Shown: piece by piece, positions 1-5,735 of the stretch
How the letters are laid out: every line of letters starts with the position of its first letter
How positions within the stretch are numbered: position 1 is the stretch's first letter
Assembly (NCBI GenBank): GCA_030598425.1
Contig: JAUVPY010000007.1
Coordinates: 1-16,952, forward strand
Direction of reading: 5' to 3'
Length of the DNA stretch: 16,952 bases
From: Anaerolineae bacterium
Lineage (GTDB): Bacteria; Chloroflexota; Anaerolineae; 4572-78; NAK82
Program-made: the position numbers and the translations under genes
Notes under the pieces: model-generated
The model's database searches: none
Seen by the model: the letters and a program-made list of their open reading frames with translations, nothing else
Told to the model about the DNA's origin: nothing

Positions 1-201
1 CAGTGCCCTTATTCCGAACGGTGCGAGAGGATGATTTAGGTATAGTTTTTCTTTGAAATCTCGAGGACATCCGAAGTATAAAAGCCCATATACGATAATG
101 AATATCCAAAGCGAGCTAAAGGTGGCGAAGGAGGTGGCTCCGGCAGCGGCGGTGTGGGTATTGACTGAATGATATCTGCCCTAGCAAATTAAAGACGTTA
201 G
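1..201. other. Left-edge region with no supported gene
   Basis: I see no convincing gene here. All three plus-strand frames open at the edge close within 60 bases (stops at 31-33, 37-39 and 54-56), so the tail of an upstream gene may end here, but none of the short tails is recognisable. Positions 30-110 are AT-rich compared with the rest of the window. A Gly/Ser-rich stretch can be read at 118-172, but it has an in-frame stop at 79-81 and no start codon. Confidence 0.4.
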
Positions 202-230
202 TTGCCAAGCTGTGACATAGTCGCTATAAT
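202..230 (+). promoter_or_regulatory. Sigma-70-type promoter of the glycan gene block
   Basis: The -35 element is TTGCCA at 202-207 (five of six consensus bases) and the -10 element is TATAAT at 225-230 (perfect), with a 17-base spacer. Transcription should start near 237, giving a leader of about 57 nt before the aminotransferase. It is the only clear promoter found before 5391 and probably serves the four closely spaced genes that follow. Confidence 0.75.
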
Positions 231-263
231 GCATTTGCTTGGACAGCAAATTCAGGGGAGACG

Positions 264-287
264 ATGATCTCTCCTATTTGTTTGTGA
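264..287 (+). CDS. Possible 7-codon leader ORF (MISPICL)
   Basis: AGGGGAG at 254-260 lies just before an ATG at 264, which opens a seven-codon frame closed by TGA at 285-287. The ATG of the aminotransferase follows six bases after that stop. The two frames are in the same phase. GGAGA (257-261) and TCTCC (270-274) can pair, which would place the small ORF's ATG in a loop and partly mask the Shine-Dalgarno. Spacing from GGGGAG to ATG is short (3 bases). It may be a translated leader peptide coupled to the next gene, or the purine run may only help recruit ribosomes. Nothing shows that the peptide is made. Confidence 0.25.
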   Translation: MISPICL

Positions 288-293
288 GGCCAT

Positions 294-1394
294 ATGATAC
301 CCATCGCCGAGCCTTCTCTGGAGGGTCGAGAGCTGGAATACGTGACTGACTGCATCCAAAGTGGTTGGGTGTCGTCGTTGGGCGAGTACGTGAAACGCTT
401 TGAGCAGGGCTTCGCCGCCTATTGCGGCGTGCGCTACGGCGTGGCGACTCACAACGGGACAGTCGCGCTGCATCAGGCCCTGGCCGCGCTGGGGATCGGA
501 CCGGGCGATGAGGTGATCCTTCCCACACTCACCTTCGTGGCGACGGCCAACGCCGTGGTATACACTGGCGCTACGCCGGTCTTTGTCGACTCCGAACCTC
601 ACACCTGGAATATCGACCCTGAGGCGGTCACGCAGGCCATCACGCCGCGCACGCGGGCCATCATCGCCGTCCATCTATACGGGCACCCGGCTGATATGGA
701 CTCTCTTCGCGCCCTGGCCGATCAACACGGCCTGACGCTCATCGAGGACGCTGCCGAGGCCCACGGGGCGCGTTACAGGGGCCGGCGGGTCGGCTCGCTG
801 AGCGACGTGGCCATTTTCAGCTTCTTTGGCAACAAGATCATCACCACCGGTGAAGGGGGCATGGTGCTTACCGACGATTCCGAGCTGGCCGAACGTTGCT
901 TCTTCCTGGAGAACCAGGCGCGGCACAAGGAGAACCCCTACTGGCACCCCGAAATCGGCTACAATTATCGCATGACCAACCTCCAGGCCGCGTTGGGTGT
1001 AGCCCAACTGGAGCGTATCGAGGAACTCATCGCAGTCCGGGTCCGAAATGCCGCCTATTACGGACGCCGGTTGACAGACATCGCGGGGCTCAACCCGCCC
1101 CCCCGTGCCCAGTGGGCGGAGAACGTCTACTGGATGTACACGGTGCTGGTGGAAGACGAGTACGGCATGGATCGGGACACATTGATGGCACGGCTGCGCC
1201 AGCGCGGTATTGACACGCGACCCGCCTTCTACCCTATTCATACCTTGCCTATGTATCATCAGGATCAGTGCTTCCCGGTCGCCGAGGAGTTAGGCCGTAA
1301 AGGTCTCAATCTGCCTTCGGGTGCTACCCTGACTCCTGAGCAGGTGAACCTGGTATGTGATGTGCTAGCAGAGATGAGCCAGCCAGGGGGATAG
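294..1394 (+). CDS. DegT/DnrJ/EryC1/StrS sugar aminotransferase, perosamine synthase-like
   Basis: This is a 366-residue PLP-dependent aminotransferase of the DegT/DnrJ/EryC1/StrS family, which aminates nucleotide-linked keto-sugars in the cytoplasm. The PLP lysine is K181 in FGNKIITTGEGGM; the E151-D152-A-A-E-A-H-G motif supplies the aspartate that contacts the cofactor ring nitrogen. The N-terminus MIPIAEPSLEG and the SGWVSS motif at about 23-28 resemble GDP-perosamine synthases (C4 amination of GDP-4-keto-6-deoxymannose). The exact sugar cannot be proved from sequence. Length is normal. The start at 294 is chosen because it begins the conserved MIPIAEPS motif; GAGG at 286-289 is a modest RBS. 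The stop is followed three bases later by the formyltransferase start, which suggests translational coupling and a shared pathway. Confidence 0.93.
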   Translation: MIPIAEPSLEGRELEYVTDCIQSGWVSSLGEYVKRFEQGFAAYCGVRYGVATHNGTVALHQALAALGIGPGDEVILPTLTFVATANAVVYTGATPVFVDSEPHTWNIDPEAVTQAITPRTRAIIAVHLYGHPADMDSLRALADQHGLTLIEDAAEAHGARYRGRRVGSLSDVAIFSFFGNKIITTGEGGMVLTDDSELAERCFFLENQARHKENPYWHPEIGYNYRMTNLQAALGVAQLERIEELIAVRVRNAAYYGRRLTDIAGLNPPPRAQWAENVYWMYTVLVEDEYGMDRDTLMARLRQRGIDTRPAFYPIHTLPMYHQDQCFPVAEELGRKGLNLPSGATLTPEQVNLVCDVLAEMSQPGG

Positions 1395-1400
1395 AGACTG
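1385..1400 (+). promoter_or_regulatory. Ribosome binding site supporting a CTG start
   Basis: AGGGGG at 1385-1390 lies 7 bases upstream of CTG at 1398. No comparable site precedes the first ATG in the frame at 1443, which would also remove the first beta strand of the formyltransferase fold. The site lies inside the last codons of the aminotransferase gene, as expected for translational coupling. Confidence 0.6.
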
Positions 1401-2207
1401 CGAATCGTCATCCTCACTTACGAAAGCCTTTATGCGAACTACATGACTCACCAGCTCATCCAGGCCCGACCGGGCGAGGTAGTCGGTATCGTCCGTTCCG
1501 ACTGCCTCGTTTATCGCAAATCGCTGCCTGGCGGTTTGTGGTATCTGCTGCGACAGACCGGATTGCGCTTCGTTGGCCGCAAAGGCTTGGATATGGTCCA
1601 GTCGCGGGCGATGGCCATCTTCTTCCGGCTCATACGTCGGCCGCCAAAGGTTCCCTCCTTGCGAGAGGTCAAAGCGCGTCATAACATTCGCGTCGTCGGC
1701 TCCAAGGACGTGAACGACGCCGAGACGATGACGATCATCCGTGGCTGGCAGCCCGACCTGGTGATCTCTATTTACTTAAATCAACTCATCAGACGTGAGC
1801 TGATTGAACTGCCCCGGCTCGGCTGCCTGAATATTCACCCCGCATTGTTGCCCCGCAACCGAGGCCTCTTCCCTTACTTTTGGGCTATGACCAACGGCGA
1901 CCAGGAGACAGGTGTCACCCTGCATTGGGTGGATGAGAGGTTTGATACAGGCGACCTCTTGTTACAGGAGGTCTTATCCATTGACCCCGACGAAACGATG
2001 ACCTCGCTTCAATACAAGAGTGCCCAAGTGGGCGGGGAGATGCTGATTCGAGGCGCGGAGCTTATCGAAGGGGGCAATCCGCCTCACATCCCGCAAGATA
2101 ACAGCCAAGCCACCTATTATTCGTGGCCTCGCCCCGCCGATTTACGCCATTTCCGCCGGCGGGGAGGCGATTATGGCACCGTTTTTGAGTTGATGCGGTA
2201 TATGTAG
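1398..2207 (+). CDS. Sugar N-formyltransferase (formyl_trans_N family)
   Basis: A predicted 269-residue enzyme that transfers a formyl group from N10-formyltetrahydrofolate to an amino sugar in the cytoplasm. It has the formyltransferase catalytic set: N145 and H147 in NIHPALLP, then R-N-R-G, and D183 in RFDTGD. Because it directly follows a perosamine-synthase-like aminotransferase and is about the length of Brucella WbkC-type enzymes, GDP-perosamine N-formylation is the favoured role; a dTDP-4-amino-sugar formyltransferase (VioF/FdtF type) is the alternative. The start is taken as CTG at 1398, giving RIVILTYESLYANYM before the ATG at 1443. That segment forms the first beta strand of the Rossmann-like domain and has a proper Shine-Dalgarno. 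Starting at 1443 would give 254 residues and lose the strand. It is in the same frame as the preceding gene, separated only by its TAG and one codon. Confidence 0.88.
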   Translation: MRIVILTYESLYANYMTHQLIQARPGEVVGIVRSDCLVYRKSLPGGLWYLLRQTGLRFVGRKGLDMVQSRAMAIFFRLIRRPPKVPSLREVKARHNIRVVGSKDVNDAETMTIIRGWQPDLVISIYLNQLIRRELIELPRLGCLNIHPALLPRNRGLFPYFWAMTNGDQETGVTLHWVDERFDTGDLLLQEVLSIDPDETMTSLQYKSAQVGGEMLIRGAELIEGGNPPHIPQDNSQATYYSWPRPADLRHFRRRGGDYGTVFELMRYM

Positions 2208-2249
2208 GAGTTTTGAGTTACGAGTTCTGAGTCTCGAGTTGAGAGTCAA
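2208..2249 (+). repeat. Six degenerate heptanucleotide repeats filling an intergenic gap
   Basis: Six consecutive 7-base units, all beginning GAGT, follow one another without gaps: GAGTTTT, GAGTTAC, GAGTTCT, GAGTCTC, GAGTTGA, GAGTCAA. They start on the base after the formyltransferase stop and end on the A of the GT2 start codon, so the whole spacer is repeat. A GAGTTGA copy at 2187-2193, exactly 21 bases earlier and in phase, lies inside the formyltransferase gene. The GAGAG in the last units may act as the weak RBS of the GT2 gene. The pattern resembles the short tandemly repeated heptamers (STRR) known from filamentous cyanobacteria. Confidence 0.85.
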
Positions 2250-3001
2250 TGGTTCAGCACAACAACCGTCATCCACCACCTACCGCCAAGACCTCCATAA
2301 TCCTGCCCACTTACAACGAGAAGGACAACATCGTCGAATTGGTGCAGGCCATTCATCGCTGCCTTAGGCCGGAAGGGTTTAACTACGAAGTGATCATCGT
2401 GGACGATGACAGCCCAGATGGCACCGCCGAGGCGGTGCGTGCTGCGTTCGATGACGACGATCGAGTGGAGCTACACGTCCGCACACAGGATCGTGGTCTG
2501 GCCAGCGCGCTGCGGTACGGTGCCGAACACTCTGATGGCGAAATGCTCGTCTTTATGGACACCGACTTCAATCACGACCCGGCCGTGATCCCGCAACTCA
2601 TCAAGTTTCTTGAGTACTACGACGTGGTCATCGGCTCGCGATTCGTGATGCGAGGAGGAATGGAAGACTCGGCGCGTTACGCCTTCAGCTTTGCATACAA
2701 TCTGGGCCTGCGCTTCTTGTTCGGTACCCGGGTATGGGACAACCTCAGTGGCTTTTTCGCCATCTATCGCGACAGACTGCTGGAGCTGAACCTGGATCAG
2801 GTTTTCTACGGATATGGTGATTATTTCATCCGGTTGTTGATGGTCGGTTGGCGGCGGGGATGGCGCATGCTGGAGATCCCTGTCTTTTACCAGTTGCGTA
2901 TGCACGGTCACAGCAAAACGCAGTTCCTCAGCATTTTCACCCAGTATACGGTTGCTATCCTAAGGTTACGATTTAGGCTGTGGATGGAGCGGATTCGCTA
3001 G
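2249..3001 (+). CDS. GT2 glycosyltransferase, dolichol-phosphate mannose synthase-like
   Basis: A 250-residue family 2 glycosyltransferase of the dolichol/polyprenol-phosphate mannosyltransferase type, which transfers a sugar from a nucleotide donor to a polyprenyl phosphate at the inner face of the membrane. The GT-A fold motifs are visible: SIILPTYNEKDNI at 16-28, the nucleotide-binding D52-D53-D54-S-P-D-G-T, the metal-binding D104-T-D106, then IGSRF near 128-132, and LSGFFAIYRD. There is no GtrA-like or other transmembrane extension; an amphipathic basic C-terminus (VAILRLRFRLWMERIR) could provide peripheral membrane contact. Length is typical of the short DPMS class. The only plausible start is the ATG at 2249, directly at the end of the heptamer array. 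Its lipid-linked product is a plausible donor for the GT-C enzyme encoded next, 32 bases downstream. Confidence 0.92.
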   Translation: MVQHNNRHPPPTAKTSIILPTYNEKDNIVELVQAIHRCLRPEGFNYEVIIVDDDSPDGTAEAVRAAFDDDDRVELHVRTQDRGLASALRYGAEHSDGEMLVFMDTDFNHDPAVIPQLIKFLEYYDVVIGSRFVMRGGMEDSARYAFSFAYNLGLRFLFGTRVWDNLSGFFAIYRDRLLELNLDQVFYGYGDYFIRLLMVGWRRGWRMLEIPVFYQLRMHGHSKTQFLSIFTQYTVAILRLRFRLWMERIR

Positions 3002-3033
3002 TGAGTAGCATAGCGTCCCACGGGAGGGAGAAA

Positions 3034-5391
3034 ATGACAGAGAATTCGATGTCCGAACCGTTGGAGGATGAGGAGCAAACCCCACCATCAGAGTCACAGC
3101 CCCCACCGTCAGAGAGCGAAGGCGAACAACATCAACGGCACGCCGAGAGAACTTCGTCTCCATCCACAACGACCTGGCACTCAAGCTTTTTCACGCTGCT
3201 AGCACTGTTCATCGCCTTTCGCCTGTTGACCCTACTTTTGCTACGGCCGGGCGGCTTTATCCGCGATTGGTCCGACTTTGACACCTACCTGGGTATCGCC
3301 GCCCTTTCTGACTATGGCCTTTACCCTTTCCTGCACTACTGGCTTGAGTGGCCTCCCCTCGTTCCCTGGCTGGCGGTGGGAGCCTATCAGCTAAGCCTGC
3401 TTTTCCCGCCGTGGACCGACAATCGACTGTGGTTTGTCCTAATCCTGGGGACAGTGTTCGTCCTGTTCGAGACTGGCAACTTTGTACTGTTGTATCGTAT
3501 CGCTGGCCGCGCCCGTACGCCGCTCAATGGTGCCGAGGCTCTCCCCACTGCCGATAAAGCCTCCGAAAAGGTCCAATCACCGACCAACAGCGAACTGAAA
3601 GCCACCGAAATCGAAGAACCAGACGCTGGCGACGAAGGACGCGAAACGCAGCCCAAGCCAACCGGCGAGCCAGGGTACGCAACACGCGTTGTCGTGCTCT
3701 ACGCGCTCCTCTTCGTGCCGATCTACGCAATGTTGGGTTTCTTCGACGCGATCGCCCTTTTTTTCTTGCTATTGGCCCTGGATTTTGTTCTGCGGGGACG
3801 GTTGCTGAGTTCAGCGATTTCAATAGGCGTAGGGTTCGTAGTTAAGATGACGCCCATCATCTTTGTACCGGTCGCGTTGCGCCAGTTGTGGGACGTGGCC
3901 GAAGATCAGCGCGCCGGGCTGCGCGACGGCGCGTTGTACCTGGTAACCACAGCTCTTACTATCTTGGCCCTACTGCTGCCTTTTCTAATGATCCAGCCGA
4001 TCTGGTTGTGGACGGCGGCTCGTGCCGTCGTCGGACGCTCGTCTTGGGAGACAGTATGGGCCATCTTTGAGGGCTACTTTGGCTTTGGCGTCGTGGGAGG
4101 AGACCGGCTGAACGCGGCCGAAACCGCGTTTGCCGTCCATGACAGCAGTCTGCCTTGGTGGGTGATTACGCTGGGATTTGGCCTGCTCTATCTGTTCCTC
4201 TGGACACGTCCGGCAGATTACCGACAGCCGCGGAATGTTGTCGCGCTGACTGGCCTCACGGTGACAATATTCCTACTCTACTCCAAGGGTTATAGCCCGC
4301 AGTTCCTGGTCTACTTGCTGCCATTCGTCGTCCTGCTGTTCCCCAACGCCCGGGGGGTCACGTACAGCTTGTTGCTGACGCTCCTCAATGTGCTTGAGCA
4401 GCCTGTCTATTTCGTACTGGTCCCCGAGACCAGTTGGCTGCTGACAGCGGTGGTGCTGGCTCGTTGGCTGGTGCTGGGAGCGCTGTTGGTGGAATTTGGC
4501 TGGGTCCTTTGGGGACCGAAGTTTCGACGGCTGGCTCCGCTGTGGCGCTATGCTCCAGCCGCGCTTGCGGTCTTAATTGGGTTAGGGCTGATCATACTTA
4601 TCCCATCCCTGGGGCAAGCCTACGCCGAACGTCGCTTGAGCGAGGCCCCATCCGCTCCACTTATTGGCTACCTGGGCACAGAACAGGCCCAGGCCGAAAC
4701 CGAAGTGCTCTTGGTGAGCGACCAGGATTTCCTGCGGCAGGCCAAGCCTTACCTGGCAGGCGATTACAGGGTGCGCCTGGCGGGTGGAGACGGCCTCTAC
4801 GAAGCCGCCCCGACCGTGGAAGACCTGATCACCAATAGCGATAAGGTTTGGGTGGTTGCCAGCGGAGAAGCCGCCGGTCGCGTGCAAGGCGCACTCAACG
4901 CATGGGGACGCTCTATGCTGACCTATGATTTTGGAGACGGAGGGGAATTGCAGTTGTTCGCCCCACGGTTACGCGGTGAGATTACCCCGCTGCCACCAAT
5001 TGCCCGCCTGGCCAGCGGCGCAAACCTCATCGGCTACACGATTGAGCGGCCGGCGTGGGACCAGGTGCAAGTCACTTTGTACTGGTGGGCAGCTCGGCCT
5101 CCCAACCAAAGCTATACAGTCTTCACCCAAGTGCTCGACGGCGAAGGGGGTTTAGTCGCCGGCCACGACAGCCGTCCGGCCAATGGTGAGGCCCCCACTC
5201 ATACGTGGGTCCCGGACCACGTCTACGCTGACACACACCTCATTGAACTGCCCGTTGACCTGCCACCGGGAACATATCAGGTCGTGGCCGGTATGTATGA
5301 CTTCAACCTCAGGCGGCTGGTCGCCACCGGCCCCGACGCTTCGATCCTTGAGGACAACGCAGTGCCGTTGGGGGAGATCGAGTTACCGTAG
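3034..5391 (+). CDS. Polytopic GT-C glycosyltransferase (GT87/DUF2029-like) with extracytoplasmic beta-sandwich tail
   Basis: A 785-residue integral membrane protein. Residues 1-48 are acidic and Pro/Ser/Gln-rich, probably disordered. Transmembrane segments run from about 49 to 530 (roughly ten). The first loop after TM1 holds an acidic DWSDFD motif at about 78-83, followed by the aromatic/Trp-Pro-Pro segment (EWPPLVPW) common in lipid-sugar-dependent mannosyltransferases of the GT-C fold. A charged, low-complexity insert at about 160-211 breaks the TM region. After the last TM come a soluble alpha/beta domain (548-645) and a beta-sandwich (646-785) with WDQVQVTLYWWA, YTVFTQVLD and LPPGTYQVVAGMYD; the same module occurs in the minus-strand glycosyltransferase at 10647-13511. 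The start is ATG 3034, behind GGGAGGGAG at 3022-3030; an upstream in-frame ATG at 2980 would overlap the GT2 gene and lacks an RBS. It likely uses a polyprenyl-phosphate sugar; acceptor unknown. Confidence 0.8.
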   Translation: MTENSMSEPLEDEEQTPPSESQPPPSESEGEQHQRHAERTSSPSTTTWHSSFFTLLALFIAFRLLTLLLLRPGGFIRDWSDFDTYLGIAALSDYGLYPFLHYWLEWPPLVPWLAVGAYQLSLLFPPWTDNRLWFVLILGTVFVLFETGNFVLLYRIAGRARTPLNGAEALPTADKASEKVQSPTNSELKATEIEEPDAGDEGRETQPKPTGEPGYATRVVVLYALLFVPIYAMLGFFDAIALFFLLLALDFVLRGRLLSSAISIGVGFVVKMTPIIFVPVALRQLWDVAEDQRAGLRDGALYLVTTALTILALLLPFLMIQPIWLWTAARAVVGRSSWETVWAIFEGYFGFGVVGGDRLNAAETAFAVHDSSLPWWVITLGFGLLYLFLWTRPADYRQPRNVVALTGLTVTIFLLYSKGYSPQFLVYLLPFVVLLFPNARGVTYSLLLTLLNVLEQPVYFVLVPETSWLLTAVVLARWLVLGALLVEFGWVLWGPKFRRLAPLWRYAPAALAVLIGLGLIILIPSLGQAYAERRLSEAPSAPLIGYLGTEQAQAETEVLLVSDQDFLRQAKPYLAGDYRVRLAGGDGLYEAAPTVEDLITNSDKVWVVASGEAAGRVQGALNAWGRSMLTYDFGDGGELQLFAPRLRGEITPLPPIARLASGANLIGYTIERPAWDQVQVTLYWWAARPPNQSYTVFTQVLDGEGGLVAGHDSRPANGEAPTHTWVPDHVYADTHLIELPVDLPPGTYQVVAGMYDFNLRRLVATGPDASILEDNAVPLGEIELP

Positions 5392-5410
5392 AACACTGTA
5401 ACCGATTTGT

Positions 5411-5464
5411 AACCGCCACACGCCTCTTCTTGTGATATACTAGGGGGTGTGGCGGTTCTTTTTT
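5411..5464 (+). terminator. Intrinsic terminator after the glycan gene block
   Basis: AACCGCCACAC (5411-5421) pairs perfectly with GTGTGGCGGTT (5447-5457), an 11-bp stem with a 25-base loop, followed by CTTTTTT (5458-5464). It begins 19 bases after the stop codon of the GT-C gene, where an operon terminator is expected. The loop also carries a -10-like promoter element. Confidence 0.85.
5433..5441 (+). promoter_or_regulatory. Extended -10 promoter inside the terminator loop
   Basis: TGATATACT at 5433-5441 is an extended -10 element (TGn plus TATACT, five of six consensus bases). No good -35 hexamer lies at the right distance; the nearest, TTGTAA at 5407-5412, is 23 bases away. Similar TGnTATA elements precede the minus-strand genes that start at 10517 and 13511. 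Transcription would begin near 5448, inside the right arm of the terminator, so the new RNA would carry only half of that hairpin. Confidence 0.45.
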
Positions 5465-5678
5465 CCCGCCCGTTTGAGCTGAAGACGCTGGACTTCAGCG
5501 CTCTTTAACATAGCCTATAGTCCAAGGGAGTTCAGTCATGTCGGCGCAGTGTCCTTGCCGAAGTTTCTACCTCTATTCACCGATGCCTATGGCCGGAGAA
5601 ACTGCGCTGCATTGCCCTCTTCAACCCTACATTGGAGTTTCGATCTAGCTGCTGGGTTGGAGAGGGCTTTTCTGTTCT
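5448..5678 (+). ncRNA. Candidate structured RNA or attenuator leader before the sortase gene
   Basis: No protein-coding ORF is credible here, yet the strand is rich in pairing. GCTGAAG (5478-5484) pairs with CTTCAGC (5493-5499). GCGC (5544-5547) pairs with GCGC (5604-5607), flanked outside by ATG (5538-5540) with CAT (5610-5612). Nested inside is AGTTTCT (5562-5568) with AGAAACT (5597-5603), enclosing a small CCG/CGG hairpin at about 5580-5596. The unit starts at a promoter-like element and ends in a strong terminator (5614-5678). It matches no riboswitch consensus I can recall. It could be an independent small RNA of about 230 nt or a cis-acting leader of the sortase gene. Confidence 0.4.
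5614..5678 (+). terminator. Strong intrinsic terminator 57 nt upstream of the sortase gene
   Basis: GCCCTCTTCAACCC (5614-5627) pairs with GGGTTGGAGAGGGC (5654-5667): a 14-bp stem with one G-U pair and a 26-base loop, followed by TTTTCTGTTCTT. It follows no ORF and lies just before the sortase start, which is the arrangement seen for riboswitch or attenuator terminators. No clear promoter was found between it and 5736. Confidence 0.8.
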
Positions 5679-5735
5679 TGTGCGCTTTACGCGAAACGCG
5701 GGCGTCGTGACAGTTAGAAAGAAGGTCATCCAGAG

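Noticed and set aside
118..172. Gly/Ser-rich reading frame ending in GVGID
   Set aside because: It looks like a natural protein tail, but the frame has a stop at 79-81 and no start codon between, so it would need a frameshift in an unseen gene.
98..172. 24-codon ATG frame overlapping the Gly-rich stretch
   Set aside because: No ribosome binding site, no recognisable sequence, and it is easily explained by GC-rich bases in a second frame.
2980..3033. Earlier ATG start for the GT-C gene at 2980
   Set aside because: It overlaps the GT2 gene and lacks a Shine-Dalgarno, whereas ATG 3034 has GGGAGGGAG at the right distance.
5478..5510. GCTGAAG/CTTCAGC hairpin as another terminator
   Set aside because: It has only a 7-bp stem followed by GCTCTTTAAC, a poor U tract; it is better counted as part of the candidate structured RNA.
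5562..5575. GTTTCTACC resembling the purine riboswitch core
   Set aside because: The other conserved parts of that riboswitch (P1 ends, the P2 and P3 loop pair) are absent, so the match is too short.
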